Source of the DNA: JBBQNR01 sp963774075
Lineage (GTDB): Bacteria; Actinomycetota; Thermoleophilia; Solirubrobacterales; JBBDJG01
Length of the DNA stretch: 64,000 bases
Assembly (NCBI GenBank): GCA_963774075.1
Contig: CAVZDP010000005.1
Span: 1 to 64,000 of the forward strand
Reading direction: 5' to 3'
The first letter of the stretch is position 1. Every line of letters starts with the position of its first letter. The notes beneath the pieces are model-generated. The model did no database searches. It was given only the letters and a program-made list of their open reading frames with translations, and had not been told where the DNA came from. Shown here piece after piece: positions 54,659-63,337 of the stretch. The position numbers were made by a program, and so were the translations under genes.

Positions 54659-55007
54659 GGAGCTCGGCTTCGAGCGGCTCGGCGACGACGTAGTCGCGCG
54701 CGTGAAGGGTGAAGTGGACCTCTCGAATGCGCTGTCCGTCAAGGCGCGGCTTCTCGATGCGGTCCCGAACACGGCTTCGGTGCTGGTGCTCGATTTCTCG
54801 GACACCGAGTATCTCGACAGCTCTGGCGTGCGGCTGATCTTCGAGCTGGCCGAGCGCCTGGGCAACCGCGGACAGAGGCTCGAGCTGGTCGTCCCTGACG
54901 ACTCCGTCATCAAGCGCATCCTGGTGCTCACCGAAGTCCATCAGGTGGTGCCGATATCGGCCTCGGTCGACGGGGTGCTTCGCGATGGGTCCGCTGAAGC
55001 GGACTGA
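54645..55007 (+). CDS. STAS-domain anti-sigma factor antagonist
   Basis: 120 residues. VVARVKGEVDLSNALSVKAR, then LVLDFSDTEYLDSSGVRLIF with the D-S-S-G motif that holds the phosphorylatable Ser, and LVVPDDSVIKRILVLTEVH. It is the expected substrate of the PP2C and kinase domains of the upstream protein, with which it overlaps by 14 bases. No sigma-B-type sigma factor is adjacent. Its stop abuts the stop of the convergent enoyl-CoA hydratase gene with no gap. Confidence 0.9.
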   Translation: MAPLEELGFERLGDDVVARVKGEVDLSNALSVKARLLDAVPNTASVLVLDFSDTEYLDSSGVRLIFELAERLGNRGQRLELVVPDDSVIKRILVLTEVHQVVPISASVDGVLRDGSAEAD

Positions 55008-55781
55008 TCAGCGACCCTGAAAGGTGGCCTTCCCGGGGCCGTTGGCGAGAAGCGAGCGAGCGCCCGCCTGGAGGTCGTCGCTGGACATCACGCGTCCTCC
55101 CTCCGCCGGGAGGACCGCGTCGGCAGCATCGATGCCGCCGTCGACCGCCGCTCGAACGATCCGCTTCGTCGCAGAATGGGCGACGGTCGGCCCGGCCGCG
55201 AGGCGCTTCGCGAAGGCCCGCGCCTTGGGCTCGAGCTCTTCCGGCGGCAGCACTCGATTGACCACTCCCCACCCCTGCATGGTGGCCGCCGGGTAGGGCC
55301 GTCCGGTGAGGACGGCTTCGAGCGCCCGGCCGGCGCCGGCCCTGGCGACGAGCCGCTGCGTGCCGCCGCCGAACGGCGTCGCGCCGATCACCGCCTCGAC
55401 GAGGCCGAGCTGGGAGTCGTCGGCCGCCCAGATCAAGTCGCAGGTGAGCGCGACCTCGAGGCCGGCGGCGAGGCACAGGCCCTGTACCGCGCACAGGCTC
55501 GGCACGTCAAGCGACTCGAAGCGGCGTATCCCGGCGACGAATCCTTCGAGTAGCTCGCGCGCATCGTCCTCCGAGCGGTCGAGGAAGATCTGAACGTCCG
55601 CGCCGGCCGAGAAGTTGTCGCCTTCGGCCCGCAGGAGCAGCGCCCGGATGTCGCTCTCCGCCGCCTGCGCGACCGCCGCCTGGAGATCGTCGACGAGCTC
55701 CAGGTCGACCAGGTTCAGGGGCGGAGCGGTGATCACGACCTCGCCCAGGTCCCCATCGCGTTGGAAAGTCGCCTTGCTCAA
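55008..55781 (-). CDS. enoyl-CoA hydratase/isomerase family protein
   Basis: 257 residues of the crotonase fold. VVITAPPLNLVDLELVDDLQ, the CoA oxyanion loop LLLRAEGDNFSAGADVQIFL, SLCAVQGLCLAAGLEVALTC with the second oxyanion Gly, and GLVEAVIGATPFGGGTQRLV, where the first catalytic Glu is expected in the preceding turn. Hydration or isomerisation of acyl-CoA is likely, but the second acidic residue is not obvious, so the exact reaction is open. The start is probably the TTG at 55779-55781, just after the ArsR stop; the frame is open further upstream but antisense-like there. Confidence 0.85.
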   Translation of the reverse strand: MSKATFQRDGDLGEVVITAPPLNLVDLELVDDLQAAVAQAAESDIRALLLRAEGDNFSAGADVQIFLDRSEDDARELLEGFVAGIRRFESLDVPSLCAVQGLCLAAGLEVALTCDLIWAADDSQLGLVEAVIGATPFGGGTQRLVARAGAGRALEAVLTGRPYPAATMQGWGVVNRVLPPEELEPKARAFAKRLAAGPTVAHSATKRIVRAAVDGGIDAADAVLPAEGGRVMSSDDLQAGARSLLANGPGKATFQGR

Positions 55782-55794
55782 AATCGATGCCAGG

Positions 55795-56118
55795 CTAGGG
55801 CGACGCCGCCTGCAGGATCGTCTCGAGCAAGCCCGGGAAGCGGGCTTCGAGGTCATCACGGCGCAGCGTGTTGAGGCGCGCCGTCCCCTCCTGGCGCTGG
55901 TGGATGACGCCAGCATCCCGCAGGACCTTGAAGTGATGCGTGCAGGTCGACTTCGTGACGGGCACGTCGAAGCTGCCACAGGTCTGCTCGCCCTCCGCGC
56001 CGGCTAGCGCGGCGACCATCTTGAGGCGCACGGGGTCGCTGAGCGCGTGCAGGACCGCGCCGAGCTCGATCTCGGCGCGCTTGGGGTGAGCGATCTCCTC
56101 AGTGGCCTCTACCGGCAT
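55795..56118 (-). CDS. ArsR-family transcription regulator
   Basis: 107 residues. GAVLHALSDPVRLKMVAALA and TKSTCTHHFKVLRDAGVIHQ form the winged helix, followed by REGTARLNTLRRDDLEARFP-like wing and helix. Cys residues are few (CGSF and TCTHH), so it may not be a metal sensor; this subgroup often controls a neighbouring exporter. The ATG at 56118 follows GGAGAGG and leaves a clear palindrome 23 bases upstream. The divergent genes are a small protein and an EmrB-type exporter. Confidence 0.85.
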   Translation of the reverse strand: MPVEATEEIAHPKRAEIELGAVLHALSDPVRLKMVAALAGAEGEQTCGSFDVPVTKSTCTHHFKVLRDAGVIHQRQEGTARLNTLRRDDLEARFPGLLETILQAASP

Positions 56119-56140
56119 GAGCCTCTCCGAAGGTCTCGGT

Positions 56141-56188
56141 TGTACGACGATCATCGTACATCTGCTAAGGTACGGCAACTATCGTACA
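56141..56188. promoter_or_regulatory. palindromic operator pair for the ArsR-type regulator
   Basis: TGTACGA and TCGTACA form a 20-base inverted repeat at 56141-56160 (six-base centre), and a second, weaker copy pairs GTACG at 56170-56174 with CGTAC at 56183-56187. They occupy the gap between the divergent regulator and exporter genes, so the regulator probably represses both directions. Confidence 0.6.
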
Positions 56189-56213
56189 ACGTCTGGACTC
56201 CGAGGAGATTCCG

Positions 56214-56411
56214 ATGAACCGTTCCCGAACGAATAGAGGCCTTCCTCCCCCCCGGTCGCTCCGCTCTGAGCGCGGCGCCGCGGCAGCGGTGGCCCAGTAC
56301 ATCCATGACCTGTCCGCCCGGCACGCCGGCACGAAAACCCGGCGCTCGCCCGAGGAAGCGCGAACCCTGGCCGCTCAGCGGGCCCGGGAGGCGCTCGCCG
56401 TCACGCGATGA
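56214..56411 (+). CDS. small basic protein leading the exporter operon
   Basis: 65 residues, basic, with no family recognised: MNRSRTNRGLPPPRSLRSER then AVAQYIHDLSARH and EEARTLAAQRAREALA. GAGGAGA precedes the ATG at good distance, and the stop overlaps the exporter ATG (ATGA), so it is probably translated and coupled to the exporter. A leader or accessory role is possible but unsupported. Confidence 0.55.
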   Translation: MNRSRTNRGLPPPRSLRSERGAAAAVAQYIHDLSARHAGTKTRRSPEEARTLAAQRAREALAVTR

Positions 56412-57925
56412 CTGGGGCCGTCGCATCGATCGACCAGCGCTCGCGGGCGACCGCGCCACAGAGCGACCGTGCGCGCTGGATCGCGCTGATCGTGCTCTGC
56501 GTGGGCATGCTCATGATCATCCTCGACTCCACGATCGTGAACGTGGCGCTGCCGGCGATTCAAGGCGACCTGGGCTTTTCGCAGTCGAACCTCGCCTGGG
56601 TGGTGAACGCCTACCTGATCGCGTTCGGCGGGTTGCTGCTGCTCGCCGGCCGACTGGGCGACCTCATCGGTCGCCGGCGCATGTTCATGGTCGGCCTAGC
56701 GGTGTTCACCGGAGCCTCGCTGGTCTGCGGCGTGGCTCAGAGCCAGGAAATGCTGATCGGAGCGCGCTTCGTCCAGGGCGCCGGCGGCGCCATGACCTCC
56801 GCGGTGATCCTCGGCATGATCGTGACCATGTTCCCCGAGGGACGCGAGCAGGCGAAGGCGATCGGCGTATACAGCTTCGTCGCCTCCGCCGGCGCCTCGA
56901 TCGGGCTGCTCGCCGGAGGCGTCCTGACGCAGGCGATCAACTGGCACTGGATCTTCTTCGTGAACCTGCCGATCGGCGTGGCGACGGCGCTGCTGGCGAC
57001 GCGCGTGGTCGACCGTGACGAGGGCATCGGGCTCCGGCAGGGAGCCGATGTGCTCGGCGCGGTCCTCGTCACCGGCGCGCTGATGCTCGGCGTCTACACG
57101 ATCCTCGAGGTCGGCGACTACGGCTGGACGTCGACCCACACGCTCGGCTTGGGCGCTGTCGCGCTCGCGCTGCTGGGCGCGTTCATCGCGCGGGAGGCAC
57201 GCACCGCCACCCCGCTCGTGCCACTCAGGATCTTCCGCTCCCGGAACGTATCCGGTGCCAACCTGATCCAGATGCTGATGGTCGCGGGGCTGTTCGGGAT
57301 GTTCTTCCTGGGCGTCCTGTACCTGCAGCGGGTTCTCGGCTACGACGCCATCGAGACCGGCCTCGCCTTCCTGCCCGTAGCCGTCCTGATCGGCGCGCTC
57401 TCGCTCGGGTTCTCAGCGAACCTCAACATGCGCTTCGGCGCCAGGGCGACCCTCCTCCCCGGCCTTGGGCTGGTCGTGGCCGGGCTCCTTCTGTTCGCGC
57501 GAGCGCCCGTCGACGGCAGCTACCTGGTCGACGTCTTTCCGGTGATGCTCCTGCTGGGCATCGGCGCCGGCCTCGCGTTCCCCTCGCTGGCGACGCTGGC
57601 GATGTCCGGGGCCACCCAGAGCGACTCGGGCCTCGCCTCCGGACTGGTCAACACGAGCCTGCAGGTCGGCGGCGCGTTCGGGCTGGCCATCCTCGCCACC
57701 CTCGCGACGACGCGGACGGACAGCCTGCTGGCGAGCGGCGACTCGACCGCCTCGGCTCTGACCGGCGGCTACCACCTCGCCTTCCTCGTGTCGGCCGGAC
57801 TGGTGGTCGCAGCGATCGGACTCGGCCTGACCGTGCTGCGCTCGGAGGCGCCCGCGCTTGCCTCCGAGCAAGAGGCAGCGGCCGAGCCGGTAATCGCGGA
57901 GCCGGCCTACTCCGAGGCCGCCTAG
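56408..57925 (+). CDS. MFS drug exporter, DHA2 (EmrB/QacA) family
   Basis: 505 residues with about 14 membrane helices. The family signature is clear: LIVLCVGMLMIILDSTIVNV (helix 1 with the D-x-T-I-V-N-V motif), motif A LLLLAGRLGDLIGRRRMFMV, motif C-like helix FVASAGASIGLLAGGVLTQA and NWHWIFFVNLPIGVATAL. Proton-driven export of hydrophobic drugs is the usual role. It faces an ArsR-type regulator and its palindromic operator across 90 bases, which probably means drug- or metabolite-induced expression. It converges on the poxB-like gene 10 bases downstream. Confidence 0.92.
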   Translation: MTGAVASIDQRSRATAPQSDRARWIALIVLCVGMLMIILDSTIVNVALPAIQGDLGFSQSNLAWVVNAYLIAFGGLLLLAGRLGDLIGRRRMFMVGLAVFTGASLVCGVAQSQEMLIGARFVQGAGGAMTSAVILGMIVTMFPEGREQAKAIGVYSFVASAGASIGLLAGGVLTQAINWHWIFFVNLPIGVATALLATRVVDRDEGIGLRQGADVLGAVLVTGALMLGVYTILEVGDYGWTSTHTLGLGAVALALLGAFIAREARTATPLVPLRIFRSRNVSGANLIQMLMVAGLFGMFFLGVLYLQRVLGYDAIETGLAFLPVAVLIGALSLGFSANLNMRFGARATLLPGLGLVVAGLLLFARAPVDGSYLVDVFPVMLLLGIGAGLAFPSLATLAMSGATQSDSGLASGLVNTSLQVGGAFGLAILATLATTRTDSLLASGDSTASALTGGYHLAFLVSAGLVVAAIGLGLTVLRSEAPALASEQEAAAEPVIAEPAYSEAA

Positions 57926-57935
57926 CCAACTTCCG

Positions 57936-59681
57936 TCAGGGCCGCGGGATGTTGCGCAGGTTGCTGCGAGCGAGGTCGACCATCTTCCCGACGCCGCCGT
58001 CCAGGACGATCTTGCTCGCCGCCAGCGCGAAGCCCTTGATCTGCTCGGCGGTGATGCTCGGCGGCATCGAAAGCGCGTTCGCGTCGGTGACGAATTCCAC
58101 GAGCGCCGGGCCATCCCCTCGCAGAGCCTCCGCCAGGGCGTCGTGCACGTCCCCGGGCTCCTCGACGCGAATCGCGTCGATTCCCGCCGCGCGCGCGATC
58201 GCCGAGAAGTCGACGGGGCGGTGATCGGTCTCGAAGTCCGGGATGCCGGAGACCAGCATCTCGAGCTTGACCATGCCGAGCGACGCGTTGTTGAACAGCG
58301 CAATCTTCAGCGGCAGGTCGTGGAGGCGGACGGTGAGCAGCTCCCCGAGCAGCATCGCCAAGCCGCCATCCCCGGACATCGACACTACCTGGCGACCGGG
58401 AAACGCGAGCTGTGCGCCGATCGCGTGCGGAAGAGCGTTCGCCATCGTGCCGTGCCGCCAGGAGCCGATCACGCGCCGTCGTCCGTTCGGCGTCAGGTAG
58501 CGCGCGGCCCAGACGTTGCACATACCCGTGTCGACGGTGAAGACTGCGTCGTCGTCGGCGAGCTCGTCGAGGACGTAGGCGACGTACTCCGGATGGATCG
58601 GGACCTGGCGCTCAACGTTGCGCGTGTAGGCGGCGATGACGCTCTCGAGGATCTCGGCGTGCCGGCGCAGCATCCGGTCGAGGAAGGAGCGATCGGTCTT
58701 CTGCTGCACGAGCGGCAGCACCGCTCGGATCGTCTCGCCGACGTCGCCGGTGACGCCGACCTCGATCGGGATGCGTCGGCCGAGCTTGGTCGGGTCGTGA
58801 TCCACCTGCGCCGCGGGACCGTTCGGCAGGAAGTTGTCGTACGGAAAGTCGGTGCCGAGCAGGACCAGCAGATCGGCCTCGTGCGTGGCCTCGTAGCACG
58901 CGCCGTAGCCGAGCAGCCCGCTCATGCCGACGTCGTACGGGTTGTCGTACTGGATCCACTCCTTGCCGCCAAGCGCATGGCCGACCGGCGCCAGCAGCTT
59001 CCCAGCGAGCTGCATCACCTCGTCGTGAGCGTCACGCACCCCCGCGCCGGCGAAGAGCGTCACCGTGCGGGACCGGTTGAGAGCGCCGGCCAGGGCCTCG
59101 ACCTGCGAAACGGCCGGCACGGCACGCGGGCGCGGCCCGCCGAGCGCACTCGTCCCGGTCGCCTGCGCGATCGAGCGCTGGGCCACGTCGCCCGGCAATA
59201 CGACCACCGACACGCCGCCTCGCCCGAGCGCGTGCTGGATCGCGATTCGCAGCAGGCGTGGCATCTGTTGCGTCTGGCTGATCAGCTCGCAGTAGTGACT
59301 GCACTCGGCGAAGAGCTGCTCGGGGTGCGTCTCCTGAAAGAACCCCGTGCCGATGTGGGCGCTCGGAATGTGGGAGGCGAGCGCCAGCACCGGCGCGCCA
59401 CTGCGGTGCGCGTCGTAGAGACCCTGGACCAGATGAGTGTTGCCCGGGCCGCAGCTGCCGGCGCACACGGCGAGCCGTCCCGTGAGCTGGGCCTCTGCGC
59501 CGGCGGCGAACGCCGCCGCCTCCTCGTTGTGGACGTGGATCCACTCGATCCCGTCCGTTCGGCGCACCGCGTCCACCACGGGGTTGAGGCTGTCGCCGAC
59601 CAACCCGAAGATTCGTTCCACGCCGGCCTGTCGCAGGACCTCGATGAACTGCTCCGCAACAGTGCGCGTGCGCCTCGGCAT
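57936..59681 (-). CDS. poxB: pyruvate dehydrogenase (quinone)/pyruvate oxidase-like TPP enzyme
   Basis: 581 residues, full length for PoxB. TVAEQFIEVLRQAGVERIFG, VGDSLNPVVDAVRR, HNEEAAAFAAGAEAQLTGRL with the TPP-activating Glu, AVCAGSCGPGNTHLVQGLYD, the FAD domain in the middle (VTLFAGAGVRDAHDEVMQLA), and the C-terminal TPP motif VSMSGDGGLAMLLGELLTVR ending in FNNASLGMVKLE. In E. coli PoxB decarboxylates pyruvate to acetate and passes electrons to ubiquinone at the membrane. Related acetolactate synthases share this fold, but the overall pattern fits PoxB better. ATG at 59681. Confidence 0.9.
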   Translation of the reverse strand: MPRRTRTVAEQFIEVLRQAGVERIFGLVGDSLNPVVDAVRRTDGIEWIHVHNEEAAAFAAGAEAQLTGRLAVCAGSCGPGNTHLVQGLYDAHRSGAPVLALASHIPSAHIGTGFFQETHPEQLFAECSHYCELISQTQQMPRLLRIAIQHALGRGGVSVVVLPGDVAQRSIAQATGTSALGGPRPRAVPAVSQVEALAGALNRSRTVTLFAGAGVRDAHDEVMQLAGKLLAPVGHALGGKEWIQYDNPYDVGMSGLLGYGACYEATHEADLLVLLGTDFPYDNFLPNGPAAQVDHDPTKLGRRIPIEVGVTGDVGETIRAVLPLVQQKTDRSFLDRMLRRHAEILESVIAAYTRNVERQVPIHPEYVAYVLDELADDDAVFTVDTGMCNVWAARYLTPNGRRRVIGSWRHGTMANALPHAIGAQLAFPGRQVVSMSGDGGLAMLLGELLTVRLHDLPLKIALFNNASLGMVKLEMLVSGIPDFETDHRPVDFSAIARAAGIDAIRVEEPGDVHDALAEALRGDGPALVEFVTDANALSMPPSITAEQIKGFALAASKIVLDGGVGKMVDLARSNLRNIPRP

Positions 59682-59723
59682 GGCCGGTTCGGAAGTATCT
59701 CAGCCGGGGAAGGACGGGCCGGG

Positions 59724-60230
59724 TCAGGCGGCCAGATCGGAGATGAGCTCCGATCCGCCCACGCCGCGACGGCTGCGCTCCATGTACCTCGTCAGCTCAT
59801 CCATCAGGCGTAGAGCGGGAACGTTGTCGCTCAGGATCATCCCGGCGAAGCGGCGGATTCCATGTGCAAGCGCCTCGTCCGCCAGCGCGCGGACGAGCGC
59901 AGAGCCGACTCCCCGGCGCTGCCACGAGTCGAGGACCACGATCGCTGCCTCGGCGGTCTCCGGCTCGTCTGCGAGGCGCACGAAACGCGCGACGGCGACG
60001 AGGTGGTCAGGCTCGCTGGGCGACACTGCGACGAGTGCCACGTGATCGTGCCCGTCGAGCTCGGTGAGATAGCGAAGCTCGGCGGTCGTGAAGCGCTGCT
60101 TCGGGACGAGGAAGCGGCGCTGTGCGCTCTGGTCGGAGAGCTCGTGGAGACCTCTGGTGAGCAGCGGCTTGTCGTCCGGGCGGATCGGCCGGATCAGAAG
60201 CTGCGCGCCGTCGGCGAGGCGTACGTACAC
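59724..60230 (-). CDS. GNAT acetyltransferase
   Basis: 168 residues. VRLADGAQLLIRPIRPDDKP at the N-terminus, SDQSAQRRFLVPKQRFTTAE, then EAAIVVLDSWQRRGVGSALV with the R-R-G-V-G-S acetyl-CoA loop, and ILSDNVPALRLMDELTRYME. The start segment resembles the GNAT domain of Pat-type protein acetylases, but no cyclic-nucleotide domain is attached. A GTG start at 60230. The substrate is unknown. Confidence 0.85.
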   Translation of the reverse strand: MYVRLADGAQLLIRPIRPDDKPLLTRGLHELSDQSAQRRFLVPKQRFTTAELRYLTELDGHDHVALVAVSPSEPDHLVAVARFVRLADEPETAEAAIVVLDSWQRRGVGSALVRALADEALAHGIRRFAGMILSDNVPALRLMDELTRYMERSRRGVGGSELISDLAA

Positions 60231-60297
60231 AGGATTTACGGTAATGCGGCTGCGCCGTCGCGTCCGTGCCGTTGGTCACGGTCGGCGGTGGGTGATT

Positions 60298-60789
60298 TCA
60301 GCGAGAGTCCATCTCGCCGAACCAGTAGTCCACAGCGCTCGAGCGCGTCGTGATCATGTCCTCGCTTCGGTCACCGCCCGTCCAGATCCCGACCTTGTCG
60401 CTGTCGGGATAGGCCGTCGCCCCCGGGTACGTCACGTTCGAGAACATGAGAACGCGCACGGTCTCGTCCGTGTCGTTGCGCACGGCGTGCGCGCCCTCCG
60501 GGCCCATGGGGAAGCAGACGACGTCCCAAGGCTCCAACCGATCGACGCCCTGCGGGTGGCGAACGGAGGGGCGGCCCTCGAGCACCAGCAGCCATTCCTC
60601 CTCGCCGTACTCGTAGTGATACGGGCAGACAGCCTGCCCGGGCGGCAGCTCGTAGACGCTCGCTCCCAGCCGCGAAGCCCCGACCTGCTCGCCGAGGCGC
60701 AGCATCCCGGAGCGGTACCCCGGCGGATCGTCGGAGTCGTAACGAAACTCCGAAGAGGCGATGTTGACCCGGCGCACGAGTGAACTCAT
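60298..60789 (-). CDS. cupin-domain protein
   Basis: 163 residues, one cupin barrel. The first motif is CPYHYEYGEEEWLLVLEGRP, with His and Glu metal ligands, and the second is CFPMGPEGAHAVRNDTDETV, with the late His. A C-terminal tail GIWTGGDRSEDMITTRSSAV is less conserved. Single-cupin proteins of this sort bind a metal and a small ligand; no activity can be assigned. The ATG at 60789 lies 13 bases after the GST stop, so they form a pair. Confidence 0.83.
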   Translation of the reverse strand: MSSLVRRVNIASSEFRYDSDDPPGYRSGMLRLGEQVGASRLGASVYELPPGQAVCPYHYEYGEEEWLLVLEGRPSVRHPQGVDRLEPWDVVCFPMGPEGAHAVRNDTDETVRVLMFSNVTYPGATAYPDSDKVGIWTGGDRSEDMITTRSSAVDYWFGEMDSR

Positions 60790-60802
60790 ATCAGTCCTGG
60801 TC

Positions 60803-61585
60803 CTAGGTGCGGTCCAACTCGAGATCTTGCTGCGCCGGACGGTGGCGCTCATCGCGGAAGACGGCCAGGGCGTATTCGCCCGCCGGGTGCGCGCGGAAGG
60901 ACCGCACGAAGCCCGCGATGTGTCCGGGCAAGATCTCTGGCTGCGGAAGCGACACTCCATACTCGGGCGGTACGACCACCGAAGCCGAGAGGGCCGCAAA
61001 CGTGAGGTCCGCGGCGGTGAAGCGATCCCCGCAGAGATGGCGGCGGCCGTCGGCGAGCCGCTCGGCGACCGCGTCGAACGCGCGCCACACGCGCGCCTCG
61101 TCGTCGGTGCGAGTGGTGGCGACGATGCCGAGCTCGCGCTTTCCCCAGCGCACGACCGCCGGCCAGAGCGCCGTCATGAACCGCCGCTCCCACGCGGGGA
61201 CTCCCTGGCAGTTCACCCTCAACATGAGACGGCGCTGCTCGAACATGTACGAGTACATCAAGCGGCGCCCGTCCGGGCCGAGGCCCTCGTCGAGCCAGCG
61301 GCTCACGGACTCCACGTCGGTCCGCAGCGCCGGATCGGCGGGGAACAGCCTCAGGTCTTCGGGAAGCGACGCGTCGGCGTAGGCGAGGATCTGCTCCGAC
61401 TGCGCGAGTACGCCCTCGGGCGTGACGAGCACCGGAACGGTCGAGCCGCCGCCGCTGCGCCTCGCCACGATCTGGTGGATTCCTTGGACGTGGCGCTCCT
61501 CCGTGTAGGGAAGGCCGGCTCGCTCCAGCGCCCAGCGCGCCTTCTCGCAGTAGTGACTGATGGGGATGGTGATCAGGCGGCGCAC
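60803..61585 (-). CDS. glutathione S-transferase-like protein
   Basis: 260 residues. An N-terminal thioredoxin-fold part with ITIPISHYCEKARWALERAG (S-x-x-C active-site region), TVPVLVTPEGVLAQSEQILA (cis-Pro and the SNAIL-like motif) and a helical C-terminal domain ending in RFTAADLTFAALSASVVVPP. Actinobacteria usually make mycothiol instead of glutathione, so the actual thiol partner is unclear. A GTG start at 61585. Paired with the cupin gene. Confidence 0.85.
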   Translation of the reverse strand: MRRLITIPISHYCEKARWALERAGLPYTEERHVQGIHQIVARRSGGGSTVPVLVTPEGVLAQSEQILAYADASLPEDLRLFPADPALRTDVESVSRWLDEGLGPDGRRLMYSYMFEQRRLMLRVNCQGVPAWERRFMTALWPAVVRWGKRELGIVATTRTDDEARVWRAFDAVAERLADGRRHLCGDRFTAADLTFAALSASVVVPPEYGVSLPQPEILPGHIAGFVRSFRAHPAGEYALAVFRDERHRPAQQDLELDRT

Positions 61586-61671
61586 TGGGCTGGATTATTC
61601 ACGGTCCGGGCTCCCCCGGTCGGTCGCAGCCGAGAACCCTTCGGCCGGCTCCGAGAGGCGACAATTCCGCG

Positions 61672-63258
61672 ATGGCGGATTTCGAGATCTTCATCCTCAC
61701 CCTCTTCGTCTCGGTCGCGGGACTGAACGCGCTCGCTCGCTGGCTCTCCGTCCCCTATCCGATCCCCCTCGTCCTCGGCGGGCTCGTACTCGGCTTTCTG
61801 CCGGGGATGCCGGAGATCGAGCTCGAGCCCGACCTGGTCCTACTGATATTCCTGCCTCCGCTTCTATATTCGGCGGCCTTCTTCTCCGATCTGCGCGCGC
61901 TGGCGAGCGACATCCGCGCGATCTCGTTGCTCTCGATCGGCCTGGTGCTCGCGACCATCGTCGTGGTCGCGGTCCTGGGGCACGAGGTGATCGGGCTGTC
62001 CTGGGCGATGGCGTTTGCGCTCGGCGCGATCGTCTCGCCGACGGACCCGGTCGCCGCCACGACGATCATGCGCCGGCTCGGCGCGCCGCGCCGGATCGTC
62101 AACATCATCGAGGGCGAGAGCCTGGTCAACGACGCGACCGCGCTGGTCGCCTACCGGGTCGCCGTCGCGGCTGCCATAGGCGGCAGCTTCTCCGCTCTCG
62201 ACGCCGGCCTTGAGTTCGTGGGCGCGGCACTCGGCGGCATAGCCGTCGGGCTGGCCGTGGGCTACGTGGTCGCCTCGATCCGGCGGCGGCTGGACGACGC
62301 CCCCACCGAGCTCACGATCTCGTTGCTGACGGGCTACGCCGCATTTCTCCCCGCCGACCAGCTCGGGCTCTCCGGCGTGCTCGCCGCCGTGACGGCCGGC
62401 GTCTACCTCGGTTGGCGAGCGCCCGAGCTGGCCTCCCCGCAGACGCGACTACAGGGGTTCGCCGTCTGGGAGATGCTCGTCTTCCTCCTCAACGCCACCC
62501 TCTTCATCCTGATCGGAATGCAGCTGCCTGTGGTCGTCGACGGTCTCTCCGAGTACGGCGCTGGAGAGGTCATCGCCTACTCGGCTCTCGTCTGCGGCGC
62601 CGTGATCGCCGTTCGATTCGCATGGATGTTCACGGTTCCGTACGTGATCCGTGCGGTCGATCGACGCCCCCAACAGCGCGAGCGCCGCGCCGAGCCGGCG
62701 GCGCGCATCGTCGCGGCCTGGGCCGGCATGCGCGGCGCAGTCTCCCTCGCGGCCGCCCTCGCCCTGCCGCTGGAGACCGACGCGGGCGCACCTCTTCCCG
62801 ACAGGGACCTCATCCTCTTCATCACGTTCGCGCTGATCCTGGTCAGCGTCGTCGGCCAGGGGCTCACCCTGCCGGCACTGATACGCCGCCTCGGGCTGCG
62901 CGAGGACGGCGCCGACGAGGAGGCCGAGGAGATCCGGGCTCGCCTGGCCGTGTCCCACGCCGCGCTCGAGCGGCTGGACGAGCTGGCTAGCGAGGAATGG
63001 ACTCGCGACGAGACGATCGAGCGCGTGCGGGGCATCCACCGCTTCCGCCAGCGGCGCTTCAGCGTCCGTGCCGGCACGATCGACGACGAGGACGGCATCG
63101 AGGACCGCTCGCTCGCCTATCAGCGGCTCATGCACGAGGTATACGAAGTCCAGCGCCGCGCGCTCGTCGTGCTTCGGAACGAAGGTGCGATCAGCAGCGA
63201 GGTGATGCGAAGGGTGGAACGCGAGCTCGACCTCGAGGAGTCTCGACTCGAGATCTGA
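61672..63258 (+). CDS. Na+/H+ antiporter, CPA1 (NhaP-like) family
   Basis: 528 residues, about 12 helices followed by a cytoplasmic tail of about 110 residues (ERLDELASEEWTRDETIERV and following). Conserved parts: VLGGLVLGFLPGMPEIELEP, LPPLLYSAAFFSDLRAL, ALGAIVSPTDPVAATTIMRR (the transport Asp in S-P-T-D-P-V), NIIEGESLVNDATALVAYRV (E-S-L-x-N-D) and AAWAGMRGAVSLAAALALPL. It exchanges Na+ for H+ for pH and salt control. ATG start at 61672, divergent from the GST gene by about 85 bases. Confidence 0.93.
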   Translation: MADFEIFILTLFVSVAGLNALARWLSVPYPIPLVLGGLVLGFLPGMPEIELEPDLVLLIFLPPLLYSAAFFSDLRALASDIRAISLLSIGLVLATIVVVAVLGHEVIGLSWAMAFALGAIVSPTDPVAATTIMRRLGAPRRIVNIIEGESLVNDATALVAYRVAVAAAIGGSFSALDAGLEFVGAALGGIAVGLAVGYVVASIRRRLDDAPTELTISLLTGYAAFLPADQLGLSGVLAAVTAGVYLGWRAPELASPQTRLQGFAVWEMLVFLLNATLFILIGMQLPVVVDGLSEYGAGEVIAYSALVCGAVIAVRFAWMFTVPYVIRAVDRRPQQRERRAEPAARIVAAWAGMRGAVSLAAALALPLETDAGAPLPDRDLILFITFALILVSVVGQGLTLPALIRRLGLREDGADEEAEEIRARLAVSHAALERLDELASEEWTRDETIERVRGIHRFRQRRFSVRAGTIDDEDGIEDRSLAYQRLMHEVYEVQRRALVVLRNEGAISSEVMRRVERELDLEESRLEI

Positions 63259-63337
63259 AGCCTTGCGGCACCACCGCCGTACTACCGCGAGATCGGAGTG
63301 GCGCTCAGGTGACGGCTCCGCCCCGGCCGCTCGGCCG

